From assembly GCA_903933475.1 (NCBI GenBank), contig CAIZKE010000362.1, positions 1-15,813 of the forward strand: 15,813 nt of DNA. Direction: 5' to 3'. Source of the stretch: an uncultured Alphaproteobacteria bacterium. GTDB taxonomy: Bacteria > Pseudomonadota > Alphaproteobacteria > Caulobacterales > Caulobacteraceae. The notes beneath the pieces are model-generated. The model had not been told where the DNA came from. It saw only the letters and a list, made by a program, of their open reading frames with translations, and did no database searches. Within the stretch, counting starts at the first letter, position 1. Each line of letters opens with the position of its first letter. Shown piece after piece: positions 1-6,726 of this stretch. Both the position numbers and the translations under genes were made by a program.

Positions 1-16
1 AGCGCCGAGGCTTTGC

Positions 17-45
17 TTGACGGCGGTGAGTCGGGCACGTATAGA
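17..45 (+). promoter_or_regulatory. Probable sigma-70 promoter of the S10 operon
   Basis: A -35 hexamer TTGACG (17-22) is separated by exactly 17 bp from a -10 hexamer TATAGA (40-45). This is close to the TTGACA/TATAAT consensus. Transcription would start near 51-53, giving a leader of about 244 nt before rpsJ. A GAGTC motif (28-32, a GANTC site) lies in the spacer. No competing promoter of similar quality is visible closer to rpsJ. The assignment is from sequence alone; transcription from an upstream tuf/fusA unit could also feed the operon, but that region is outside the window. Confidence 0.7.
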
Positions 46-231
46 CGCGCCTTCTGTTGGATCGGCTGTGCCCGTTGACCTTGTGTCGAAGGGCAGACGC
101 GGTGCGCGGAGCGGCCTGGATCCGGGATTTAAACCCGGGGCAAGGGCAGGAGCCGGCGCGAATAGTCGCGTGGGCTTCTTTTCGTTTTGCGGACTTTCGT
201 GTGTGGGGGCCCTCGTTGGGGTCGCCGGAGT

Positions 232-244
232 TGGTCTTTGAAAT
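232..244 (+). promoter_or_regulatory. boxA-like antitermination element
   Basis: TGGTCTTTGAAAT matches 9 of 13 positions of the E. coli rrn boxA as I remember it (TGCTCTTTAACAA), and resembles alphaproteobacterial rrn boxA sequences more closely. It follows a small GC hairpin (208-223), as boxB precedes boxA in rrn leaders. NusB together with S10 (NusE) binds boxA RNA, and S10 is the first gene of this operon. This is a pattern match only; a short U-rich motif can arise by chance. Confidence 0.4.
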
Positions 245-256
245 GGTCAATTGCAC

Positions 257-276
257 GCGGACGGGTCGCCGTCTGT
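257..276 (+). promoter_or_regulatory. Hairpin abutting the rpsJ ribosome-binding site
   Basis: GCGGACGG (257-264) pairs with CCGTCTGT (269-276) around a GTCG loop. This gives 8 bp including two G-U pairs; the inner 5 bp are perfect. It ends one base before the AGGGGA sequence (277-282). A second, weaker purine stretch AAGAG (287-291) is nearer the rpsJ ATG at 296. The helix could stack on, or compete with, ribosome access to rpsJ. No T-tract follows, so it is not a terminator. Confidence 0.4.
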
Positions 277-295
277 AGGGGAACTTAAGAGCGAT

Positions 296-604
<309 letters not shown>

Positions 605-616
605 GGGGATCGGTCG

Positions 617-1360
617 ATGCGTACCGGCGTGATCGCCAAGAAAATGGGAATGGCCCGCTTCTTCGATGAAGACGGCGTACATGTGCCCGTGACCGTACTC
701 AGCCTGGACGGCTGCGCTGTGACGGCTCAACGCACCGAGGCGCGCGACGGTTACGTCGCACTCCAGCTGGGTGCCGGCCTCCGGAAGCCCAAGAACACCA
801 CCAAGCCCCTCCGCGGTCATTTCGCGAAGGCCGAGGTCGAGCCCCGCCACAAGGTTGCCGAGTTCCGGGTGTCACCGGACAACCTCATCGATGTGGGCGC
901 GGAGTTGACGGCAGATCACTTCGTGGTCGGCCAGAAGGTCGATGTGACCGGCACGACCATTGGCAAGGGCTTCGCCGGGGCCATGAAGCGTTGGAACTTC
1001 GGCGGCATGCGCGCCTCGCACGGTGTTTCCGTCTCGCACCGCGCCCATGGCTCCACCGGTCAGCGCCAGGATCCGGGCAAGACCTTCCGAGGCAAGAAGA
1101 TGGCCGGCCACCTTGGCCAGGAGACCGTGACCACCCTGGGTCTTACCGTCTGGCGCATCGACACCGACCGAGGTCTCATCATGGTCAAGGGTTCGGTCCC
1201 GGGGTCCGAGGGCTCTTGGGTCCGCGTCCGTGATGCCGTGAAGAACCGCCCGGCTGGTGTCCCGTTCCCGGGCGCCTTCCGCAAGGCAGGTCAGGCTGCG
1301 GCTCCGGTCGCTGAGGCCGTTCCGGCCGAAGATGCCCCGCAAGCCGAGGGGCAGGAATAA
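617..1360 (+). CDS. rplC: 50S ribosomal protein L3
   Basis: L3 is an early-assembling 50S protein whose long loop reaches toward the peptidyl-transferase centre. The product of 247 residues starts MRTGVIAKKMGM. It carries the hallmark GSTGQRQDPGK loop (145-155), where Gln149 matches the glutamine methylated by PrmB in E. coli, followed by GKKMAGHLG. After about residue 222 comes an Ala/Pro/Glu-rich tail that makes it longer than E. coli L3 (209 aa). AGGGGG (603-608), overlapping the rpsJ stop, serves as ribosome-binding site. Its TAA overlaps the rplD ATG by one base. Confidence 0.98.
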   Translation: MRTGVIAKKMGMARFFDEDGVHVPVTVLSLDGCAVTAQRTEARDGYVALQLGAGLRKPKNTTKPLRGHFAKAEVEPRHKVAEFRVSPDNLIDVGAELTADHFVVGQKVDVTGTTIGKGFAGAMKRWNFGGMRASHGVSVSHRAHGSTGQRQDPGKTFRGKKMAGHLGQETVTTLGLTVWRIDTDRGLIMVKGSVPGSEGSWVRVRDAVKNRPAGVPFPGAFRKAGQAAAPVAEAVPAEDAPQAEGQE

Positions 1361-1998
1361 TGAAACTCGACGTCATCAAGCTCGACGGCGGAAAGGGCGG
1401 TTCGATTGAACTGGCCGACGCCGTCTTCGGTATCGAGGATATCCGTGGGGACATCCTTCAGCGGGTCGTGACCTGGCAGCTGGCCAAGCGCCGCGCCGGG
1501 ACTCACAAGATCCAGGTCCGAAACGAAGTCTCCCGGACCGGCAAGAAGATGTACAAGCAGAAGGGTACTGGCGGCGCTCGTCACGGTTCACGCCGGGCGG
1601 CCCAGTTCGTCGGCGGTGCCAAGGCCCACGGTCCCGTGGTTCGAAGCCACGCTTTTGACCTTCCCAAGAAGGTCAGAGCCCTCGCTCTGCGGCATGCCCT
1701 GTCATCTAAGGTGCGTTCTGGCGACTTGGTCGTGGTGGACACCCTTGCCCTCAAGGATGCCAAGACCGCCGCTCTCCGTGCTTCGCTCGGGAAGATCGGC
1801 CTGGTCAACGCCCTGGTGATTGGCGGCCCTGAGGTGGATGGAAACTTCCGCCTGGCGGCCCGCAACATCCCGAACGTGGATGTGCTGCCGAACGCCGGCC
1901 TCAACGTCTACGACGTGCTGCGTCGCCGGACCCTGGTCCTCACCATGGACGCAGTCGAGGCAATCAACGCCCGCTTCGCCGAGAAGGAGGCTGCGTGA
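1360..1998 (+). CDS. rplD: 50S ribosomal protein L4
   Basis: L4 binds 23S rRNA domain I and lines the peptide exit tunnel. In E. coli it also represses the S10 operon through the leader RNA. The 212-residue product contains the basic tunnel loop around GTGGARHGSRRAAQF (68-82). Translation probably uses GAGGGG (1346-1351). The start codon shares a base with the rplC stop (TAATG), and its own TGA shares a base with the rplW ATG, suggesting coupling on both sides. Whether it regulates this operon cannot be read from the protein alone. Confidence 0.97.
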   Translation: MKLDVIKLDGGKGGSIELADAVFGIEDIRGDILQRVVTWQLAKRRAGTHKIQVRNEVSRTGKKMYKQKGTGGARHGSRRAAQFVGGAKAHGPVVRSHAFDLPKKVRALALRHALSSKVRSGDLVVVDTLALKDAKTAALRASLGKIGLVNALVIGGPEVDGNFRLAARNIPNVDVLPNAGLNVYDVLRRRTLVLTMDAVEAINARFAEKEAA

Positions 1999-2297
1999 TG
2001 GCCATCCCCTCCGCCCGTCACTACGACACCATTCTTTCGCCGGTGATCACTGAAAAGGCCACCCTGCTCTCCGAGCAGAACAAGGTGGTCTTCCGGGTCG
2101 CCATCGACGCGACCAAGGTCGAGATCGCAGCGGCTGTCGAGGCCTTGTTCAAGGTCTCGGTGACCAAGGTCAACACCCTGAACGTCAAGGGAAAGACCAA
2201 GCGTTTCCGCGGTCGCGAAGGCCGTCGCTCGGACGTGAAAAAGGCTGTCGTGACCCTGGCCGAAGGCCAGTCCATCGACATCACCACGGGGCTTTGA
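1998..2297 (+). CDS. rplW: 50S ribosomal protein L23
   Basis: L23 sits at the tunnel exit and is the docking site for trigger factor and SRP. The product is 99 residues, the usual length, with the YDTILSPVITEKAT amino-terminal signature and the basic KGKTKRFRGREGRR loop. The ATG at 1998 is preferred over the GTG at 1995, because AGGAGG (1985-1990) is 7 nt from the ATG and the TGATG overlap with rplD is the pattern used elsewhere in this operon. The rplB start follows 4 nt after the stop. Confidence 0.96.
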   Translation: MAIPSARHYDTILSPVITEKATLLSEQNKVVFRVAIDATKVEIAAAVEALFKVSVTKVNTLNVKGKTKRFRGREGRRSDVKKAVVTLAEGQSIDITTGL

Positions 2298-2301
2298 ACC
2301 G

Positions 2302-3138
2302 ATGGCTCTGAAGCAGTACAATCCGACTTCGCCCGGCCGGCGCGCCCTCGTGCTCATCGACCGGTCCGAACTCCACAAGGGGCGTCCCGAAAAATCCCTC
2401 GTCGAAGGTCTGTCAAAGACCGGCGGCCGGGGCGGCGGCGGACGCATAGCCGTTCGTTTCCGTGGCGGCGGTGCCAAGCGCCTTTACCGCATGGTGGACT
2501 TCAAGCGTCGCAAGTTCGACGTCGTCGGCACCGTCGACCGGATTGAGTATGATCCGAACCGTACGGCCTTTATCGCCTTGATCCGTTATGCGGACGGGGA
2601 GATCGCCTACATCCTGGCTCCTCAGCGCCTCAAGGCTGGCGACCAGGTGATCGCCTCTGACCGCGCCGACGTGAAGCCGGGCAACGCCATGCCTCTGCGC
2701 TCCATGCCCATCGGGGCCATCATCCACAATATAGAGCTGAAGCCCCTCAAGGGCGGCCAGATCGCCCGTTCGGCGGGTGCCTACGCCCAGCTCGTCGGTC
2801 GTGACGCTGGCTACGCCCAGATCCGACTGAACTCGGGCGAACTGCGGATGGTTCCGGACGGTTGCATGGCCACGGTCGGTGCCGTGTCGAACCCGGACCA
2901 CATGAACGAGGTCCTCGGCAAGGCGGGTCGCTCGCGCCACAAGGGCCGTCGCCCGCACGTCCGCGGTGTCGCCATGAACCCGGTCGATCACCCGCACGGC
3001 GGTGGTGAAGGCCGTACGTCTGGCGGCCGCCACCCGGTCACCCCCTGGGGTAAGCCAACGAAGGGCGCGCGTACCCGTACCAACAAGGCGACGGATAAGT
3101 TCATCATCCGCTCGCGTCACGCTCGGAAGGCTCGCTGA
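2302..3138 (+). CDS. rplB: 50S ribosomal protein L2
   Basis: L2 is a highly conserved 50S protein required for subunit association and peptidyl-transferase activity. The 278-residue product has the usual architecture: an OB-fold part, an SH3-like part and the basic tail. NPVDHPHGGGEGR (226-238) is present, and His230 corresponds to the critical E. coli His229. The Gly-rich stretch GGRGGGGR (41-48) is also typical. The ribosome-binding site is weak, so translation may depend on ribosomes arriving from rplW just upstream. Confidence 0.98.
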   Translation: MALKQYNPTSPGRRALVLIDRSELHKGRPEKSLVEGLSKTGGRGGGGRIAVRFRGGGAKRLYRMVDFKRRKFDVVGTVDRIEYDPNRTAFIALIRYADGEIAYILAPQRLKAGDQVIASDRADVKPGNAMPLRSMPIGAIIHNIELKPLKGGQIARSAGAYAQLVGRDAGYAQIRLNSGELRMVPDGCMATVGAVSNPDHMNEVLGKAGRSRHKGRRPHVRGVAMNPVDHPHGGGEGRTSGGRHPVTPWGKPTKGARTRTNKATDKFIIRSRHARKAR

Positions 3139-3141
3139 TCC

Positions 3142-3420
3142 ATGACCCGTTCCGTCTGGAAAGGACCGTTTGTCGACGGTTATCTGCTGAAGAAGGCGGA
3201 GGCTGTGCAGGTCTCCGGCCGCAAGGATGTGATCAAGACCTGGTCGCGCCGTTCGACCATCATGCCTCAGTTCGTTGGCCTGACCTTTGGCGTCCACAAT
3301 GGCCAGAAGCATGTGCCCGTCATCGTGTCCGAGGACATGGTCGGCATGAAGCTCGGCGAGTTCGCGCCGACCCGGTATTTCCCGGGCCACGCTGCGGATA
3401 AGAAGGCGAAGAGGAAGTAG
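3142..3420 (+). CDS. rpsS: 30S ribosomal protein S19
   Basis: S19 forms a complex with S13 in the 30S head and contacts the A-site tRNA region and bridge B1a. The 92-residue product matches the family length, starting MTRSVWKGPFVDGYLLKK and containing IKTWSRRSTI and the GEFAPTRYFPGH segment with a lysine-rich tail. GGAAGG (3125-3130) lies 11 nt before the start, a loose spacing. Only 3 nt separate it from rplB and 2 nt from rplV. Confidence 0.98.
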   Translation: MTRSVWKGPFVDGYLLKKAEAVQVSGRKDVIKTWSRRSTIMPQFVGLTFGVHNGQKHVPVIVSEDMVGMKLGEFAPTRYFPGHAADKKAKRK

Positions 3421-3422
3421 GC

Positions 3423-3803
3423 ATGTCCAAGCCAGCCAATCCACGTCGCCTGAAGCCCGCTGAGGCCATGGCCAAGGCCACCACCCTCCGGGTTAGTCCC
3501 CGGAAGCTCAATCTCGTTGCCCAGTCGATCCGCGGCCTGAAGGTCCAGCGGGCCCTCAACGAGCTGGAGTTCAGCCACAAGCGGATCGCCCGCGATGTTC
3601 GCAAGGCGCTCTACTCGGCCATCTCAAACGCTGAGAACAACCACAACCTCGACATCGACTCGTTGGTCGTCGCCGAGGCCTACGTTGGCAAGAACCTGAC
3701 GATGAAGCGTTTCGCGGCCCGCGCCCGCGGTCGTGCATCCCGCATCCAGAAGCCTTTCAGCGAGATAACCATCGTGGTCCGTGAACTTGGTGAGGCCGCC
3801 TGA
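3423..3803 (+). CDS. rplV: 50S ribosomal protein L22
   Basis: L22 lines the exit tunnel; its long beta-hairpin forms part of the constriction and is a site of macrolide-resistance changes. The 126-residue product has TTLRVSPRKLNLVAQSIRG near the start, a central helix pair, and the hairpin residues MKRFAARARGRASRI (90-104) without visible insertions. A short amino-terminal extension of about 15 residues precedes the conserved core. GAGGA (3411-3415) is 7 nt from the ATG. The TGA overlaps the rpsC ATG by one base. Confidence 0.97.
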   Translation: MSKPANPRRLKPAEAMAKATTLRVSPRKLNLVAQSIRGLKVQRALNELEFSHKRIARDVRKALYSAISNAENNHNLDIDSLVVAEAYVGKNLTMKRFAARARGRASRIQKPFSEITIVVRELGEAA

Positions 3804-4564
3804 TGGGTCAGAAAGTTAATCCTGTCGGGCTTCGCCTCGGCATCAACCGCACCTGGGACAGCCGTTGGTTCGCGGGCGGGGCCGACTACGGGCGCCTCCT
3901 GCATGAGGACCTCAAGGTCAGGGCGCAGCTGAAGAAGCGCCTCTACCAGGCTGGCGTCAGCCGGATCATTATTGAACGCCCGCACAAGAAGTGCCGGATC
4001 ACCATCTATGCCGCGCGCCCAGGCGTGATCATCGGCAAGAAGGGCGCCGACATCGAGAAGCTGCGCAAGGACGTCGCGGCCATAACGGGCGGCGAGGTTC
4101 ACCTGAACATCGTCGAGATCCGCAAGCCGGAGGCCGACGCTCAGCTTATCGCCGAGAACATCACGGCCCAGCTCGAGCGCCGGATCGCTTTCAGGCGGGC
4201 CATGAAGCGGGCCATGCAGTCCGCCATGCGCCTCGGTGCGAAGGGTATCCGCATCAACGTCGCCGGTCGGCTGGGCGGAGCGGAAATCGCTCGCATGGAA
4301 TGGTACAAGGAAGGCCGAGTGCCACTCCACACCCTGCGTGCGGATATGGACTTCGGCTTCGCCGAGGCCAAGACGACCTACGGGATCATCGGCGTGAAGG
4401 TCTGGGTGTTCAAGGGCGAAGTCCTGGAGCACGACCCCATGGCCATGGACAAGCGTCTGGCCACTGAATCCGGCCCGGCCGGTGAGGGTGGTGGGCGTGA
4501 ACGCTCCGGTGATCGTCCGGACAGGGGTCCGCGCCGCGACCGTCGCGAGACCGCGGGAGCCTAA
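3803..4564 (+). CDS. rpsC: 30S ribosomal protein S3
   Basis: S3 lies at the mRNA entry channel, where with S4 and S5 it contributes to mRNA unwinding. The 253-residue product starts MGQKVNPVGLRLG. Its KH domain carries the GKKG loop at residues 78-81 within PGVIIGKKGADIEKL, and the carboxy-terminal S3 domain follows. From about residue 220 the tail is Gly/Arg/Asp-rich, probably disordered, and longer than in E. coli S3 (233 aa). TGAGG (3791-3795) lies 7 nt upstream of the start, which overlaps the rplV stop. Confidence 0.98.
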   Translation: MGQKVNPVGLRLGINRTWDSRWFAGGADYGRLLHEDLKVRAQLKKRLYQAGVSRIIIERPHKKCRITIYAARPGVIIGKKGADIEKLRKDVAAITGGEVHLNIVEIRKPEADAQLIAENITAQLERRIAFRRAMKRAMQSAMRLGAKGIRINVAGRLGGAEIARMEWYKEGRVPLHTLRADMDFGFAEAKTTYGIIGVKVWVFKGEVLEHDPMAMDKRLATESGPAGEGGGRERSGDRPDRGPRRDRRETAGA

Positions 4565-4573
4565 GAGACAGAC

Positions 4574-5002
4574 ATGCTTTCCCCGAAGAAGACCAAGTAC
4601 CGCAAGCAGTTCAAGGGCAAGATCCATGGGACGGCGAAGAGCGGTTTCACGCTGAACTTCGGCTCCTATGGACTGAAGTCCGTTGAGCCTGAGCGGATCA
4701 CCGCCCGGCAGATCGAGGCGGCTCGTCGGGCAATCACACGCCAGATGAAGCGTCAGGGCCGGGTCTGGATCCGGATTTTCCCGGACGTGCCGGTTACCGA
4801 CAAGCCGGCGGAAGTGCGGATGGGCAAGGGCAAGGGCTCTGTCGAGTACTGGGCTGCCCGGGTGCATCCCGGACGGATCATGTTCGAAATCGACGGTGTC
4901 CCCGATGATATCGCGCGGGAGGCCTTGCGCCTCGGCGCGGCGAAGTTGCCGGTCAAGACCCGCATCGTCAGCCGCATCGACGCTGTCGCGGAGCACGCGT
5001 GA
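4574..5002 (+). CDS. rplP: 50S ribosomal protein L16
   Basis: L16 is a late-assembling 50S protein that organises the A-site and central protuberance. The product is 142 residues, starting MLSPKKTKYRKQFKG, and contains WIRIFPDVPVTDKPAEVRMG followed by KGKGSVEYW. Arg82 aligns with E. coli Arg81, the residue hydroxylated by YcfD where that enzyme exists. A 9-nt gap follows rpsC; AAGAGA near 4564 is a modest ribosome-binding site. The TGA shares one base with the rpmC ATG. Confidence 0.98.
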   Translation: MLSPKKTKYRKQFKGKIHGTAKSGFTLNFGSYGLKSVEPERITARQIEAARRAITRQMKRQGRVWIRIFPDVPVTDKPAEVRMGKGKGSVEYWAARVHPGRIMFEIDGVPDDIAREALRLGAAKLPVKTRIVSRIDAVAEHA

Positions 5003-5196
5003 TGAATATCCAGGATATCCAGGGCATGACCCCCGACCAGCTCTCCGAGAGCCTGCTGTCGCTGAAGAAGGAGCAGTTCAACCTGCGCTTCCAGGCGGCC
5101 ACAGGCCAGGTGGAGAAGACCCACCGCGCCAGCGAGGTCCGCAGGGACATCGCCCGGATCAAGACCGTCCTGCGCAGCCGCCAGGCCACGGCCTAG
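5002..5196 (+). CDS. rpmC: 50S ribosomal protein L29
   Basis: L29 is a small two-helix protein next to L23 at the tunnel exit. The product is 64 residues with LKKEQFNLRFQAATGQ, the typical L29 core, and a basic second helix ending in IARIKTVL. The start is ATG 5002, giving MNIQDIQGM; a GTG one codon upstream would only add one Met and is not needed. GGAG (4990-4993) is 8 nt from this ATG. The one-base overlap with rplP suggests coupled translation. Confidence 0.95.
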   Translation: MNIQDIQGMTPDQLSESLLSLKKEQFNLRFQAATGQVEKTHRASEVRRDIARIKTVLRSRQATA

Positions 5197-5207
5197 GGAG
5201 TACGAGC

Positions 5208-5459
5208 ATGCCGAAACGAATTCTTGAAGGCGTCGTCGTCTCCGACAAGGGCGACAAGACAATTGTTGTGAAGGTAGAGCGCACCTTCTTGCACCCGGTG
5301 CTGAAGAAGACCGTCCGCCGGTCGAAGAAGTACCATGCCCACGACGAGGCCAACACCTACCAGGCGGGTGATATCGCCCGCATCATCGAGTGCGCTCCGC
5401 GCTCCAAGACCAAGACCTGGGAAGCCCTGCCTAAGGCAGCCGCTTCACAGGCGGTTTGA
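5208..5459 (+). CDS. rpsQ: 30S ribosomal protein S17
   Basis: S17 is a primary 16S rRNA-binding OB-fold protein of the 30S body. The product is 83 residues, starting MPKRILEGVVVSDKGDKT and containing VERTFLHPVLKKTVRRSKKY and the GDIARIIECAPRSKTK signature. AGGGAG (5195-5200) is 7 nt from the ATG at 5208. The reading frame stays open well upstream inside rpmC, but those residues have no S17 similarity, so the internal ATG is the start. It closes the classical S10 gene set. Confidence 0.97.
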   Translation: MPKRILEGVVVSDKGDKTIVVKVERTFLHPVLKKTVRRSKKYHAHDEANTYQAGDIARIIECAPRSKTKTWEALPKAAASQAV

Positions 5460-5472
5460 GGGAGGCTGATAC

Positions 5473-5841
5473 ATGATCCAGATGCAGACCAACCTCGAAG
5501 TGGCTGACAACTCCGGTGCCCGCCGTGTCATGTGCATCAAGGTGCTGGGCGGTGCAGGGCGTCGCTACGCCGGCGTCGGCGACAAGATCGTCGTGTCGGT
5601 GAAGGAAGCGATCCCTCGGGGACGCGTCAAGAAGGGCGACGTCCTCCAGGCGATCGTCGTTCGGACCTCCCAGGCCATCAAGCGCAAGGACGGGTCGCTG
5701 ATCCGTTTCGACCGCAACGCCGCCGTCATTGTCAACAAGCAGAGCGAGCCCATCGGCACCCGTATCTTCGGACCGGTTCCGCGCGAACTTCGTGCCAAGA
5801 ACCACATGAAGATTATCTCGCTCGCACCGGAGGTGCTGTGA
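5473..5841 (+). CDS. rplN: 50S ribosomal protein L14
   Basis: L14 is a core 50S protein at the subunit interface that also binds the silencing factor RsfS. The product is exactly 122 residues, the standard length, starting MIQMQTNLEVADNSGARRV and including DGSLIRFDRNAAV and the GPVPRELR turn. A strong AGGGAGG (5459-5465) is 7 nt from the ATG and overlaps the rpsQ stop. There is no promoter-sized gap before it, so the spc genes appear to be co-transcribed with the S10 genes. Its TGA overlaps the rplX start. Confidence 0.98.
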   Translation: MIQMQTNLEVADNSGARRVMCIKVLGGAGRRYAGVGDKIVVSVKEAIPRGRVKKGDVLQAIVVRTSQAIKRKDGSLIRFDRNAAVIVNKQSEPIGTRIFGPVPRELRAKNHMKIISLAPEVL

Positions 5842-6155
5842 TGGCAGCAAAGATCAAGAAGGGTGACCGTATTGTGGTCCTCGCCGGAAAGGACAAGGGC
5901 CGCCAGGGTTCGGTCCTGAAGGTCATTCCGAAGGAAGATCGGGTCGTGGTCGAGGGGATCAATATGATCCAGCGTCATACTCGGGCGACCCAAGCCGATC
6001 CGCAGGGCGGGATTCGCTCCCGCGAGGCGGCCCTGCATGTCTCCAACGTCGCCATCGTCGATTCCAAAGGCAAGCCGACCCGTGTCGGTTTCCGGGTCGA
6101 GGACGGCAAGAAGGTCCGCGTGGCCAAGACCACCGGAGAAGTCATCAATGGCTGA
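5841..6155 (+). CDS. rplX: 50S ribosomal protein L24
   Basis: L24 is a 50S assembly-initiator protein near the tunnel exit. The 104-residue product has an amino-terminal KOW motif (IKKGDRIVVLAGKDKGRQG, 5-23) and the later VDSKGKPTRVGFRV segment. The start at 5841 overlaps the rplN stop (TGATG) and follows GGAGGT (5829-5834) by 6 nt. The same frame is open further upstream but that part is a shadow of rplN. The end overlaps rplE by 8 bases, the longest overlap in the cluster. Confidence 0.97.
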   Translation: MAAKIKKGDRIVVLAGKDKGRQGSVLKVIPKEDRVVVEGINMIQRHTRATQADPQGGIRSREAALHVSNVAIVDSKGKPTRVGFRVEDGKKVRVAKTTGEVING

Positions 6156-6705
6156 GCAAGCTTACGAGCCGAGGCTGAAGACCGATTATCGCCAGCGCAT
6201 CCGCGGGGCGATGAAGGAGCAGTTCAGCTACACGAACGAAATGCAGATCCCGCGTCTGGACAAGATCGTCCTGAACATGGGGATCGGCGAGGCCGTCGCG
6301 GACTCGAAAAAGGTCCAGTCGGCGATCTCAGACCTGACACGCATCGCGGGCCAGAAGCCTGTGACCACAAAGGCGCGTAACTCCATCGCCGGCTTCAAGC
6401 TGCGTGAGGGCATGGTGATCGGTGCCAAGGTTACCCTGCGCAAGGATAGAATGTACGAGTTCCTGGACCGGTTGATCACCATCGCGCTTCCGCGGGTGAA
6501 GGACTTCCGGGGACTTAAGCCTACGTCGTTCGATGGTCGTGGCAACTACGCCATGGGTCTCAGGGAGCACATCGTCTTCCCTGAAATCAACTACGACCAG
6601 ATCGATCAAATGTGGGGCATGGATATTATCGTCACCACGACTGCGAAGACCGATGAGGAAGCCCGCCATCTTCTTCGGGAATTCCAGTTCCCGTTCAACG
6701 CTTAA
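6148..6705 (+). CDS. rplE: 50S ribosomal protein L5
   Basis: L5 binds 5S rRNA in the central protuberance and contacts the P-site tRNA. The product is 185 residues, typical for L5, with IPRLDKIVLNMGIGEA, KPVTTKARNSIAGFKLREG and the LPRVKDFRG segment. ATG 6148 is chosen: GGAGAA (6135-6140) lies 7 nt upstream and the protein then starts just ahead of conserved L5 residues. The start lies 8 bases inside rplX, so its translation is probably coupled to rplX termination. A 21-nt gap separates it from rpsN. Confidence 0.98.
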   Translation: MAEQAYEPRLKTDYRQRIRGAMKEQFSYTNEMQIPRLDKIVLNMGIGEAVADSKKVQSAISDLTRIAGQKPVTTKARNSIAGFKLREGMVIGAKVTLRKDRMYEFLDRLITIALPRVKDFRGLKPTSFDGRGNYAMGLREHIVFPEINYDQIDQMWGMDIIVTTTAKTDEEARHLLREFQFPFNA

Positions 6706-6726
6706 CGGACGGGAAGGAAAGGTACC

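Larger units (their letters stand above)
46..295 (+). promoter_or_regulatory. Structured 5' leader of the S10 operon
   Basis: This roughly 250-nt stretch has no convincing gene but several potential hairpins. They are: 69-79 pairing with 85-95 (10 bp, one mismatch, loop CTTGT); 121-126 with 134-139 (CCGGG/CCCGG core); 156-160 with 167-171; 208-212 with 219-223; and 257-264 with 269-276. A boxA-like sequence lies at 232-244. In E. coli the S10 leader is the target of L4 autoregulation, but I do not recognise that structure here, and I know of no defined S10-leader family in alphaproteobacteria. A regulatory role is inferred from length, structure and position. Confidence 0.5.

Noticed and set aside
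75..80. TTGACC as a second S10 promoter -35
   Set aside because: No acceptable -10 at 16-18 bp; the bases are better explained as part of the hairpin 69-95.
121..140. tRNA-like arm or terminator at CCGGG-ATTTAAA-CCCGG
   Set aside because: No TTCGA-type loop, acceptor stem or anticodon arm nearby, and no T-run after it.
17..241. TTG-started 74-residue frame in the S10 leader
   Set aside because: It starts within the -35 element, so it would not be transcribed from this promoter, and it has no ribosome-binding site or recognisable protein features.
251..295. TTG-initiated in-frame extension of rpsJ
   Set aside because: It would add 15 residues unlike S10 and run through the leader hairpin; ATG 296 gives the standard family start.
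3680..4996. A 438-residue open frame on the minus strand opposite rpsC and rplP
   Set aside because: GC-rich third positions of plus-strand genes leave long stop-free antisense frames. The translation has no recognisable domain, and rpsC, rplP and the end of rplV on the other strand are certain.
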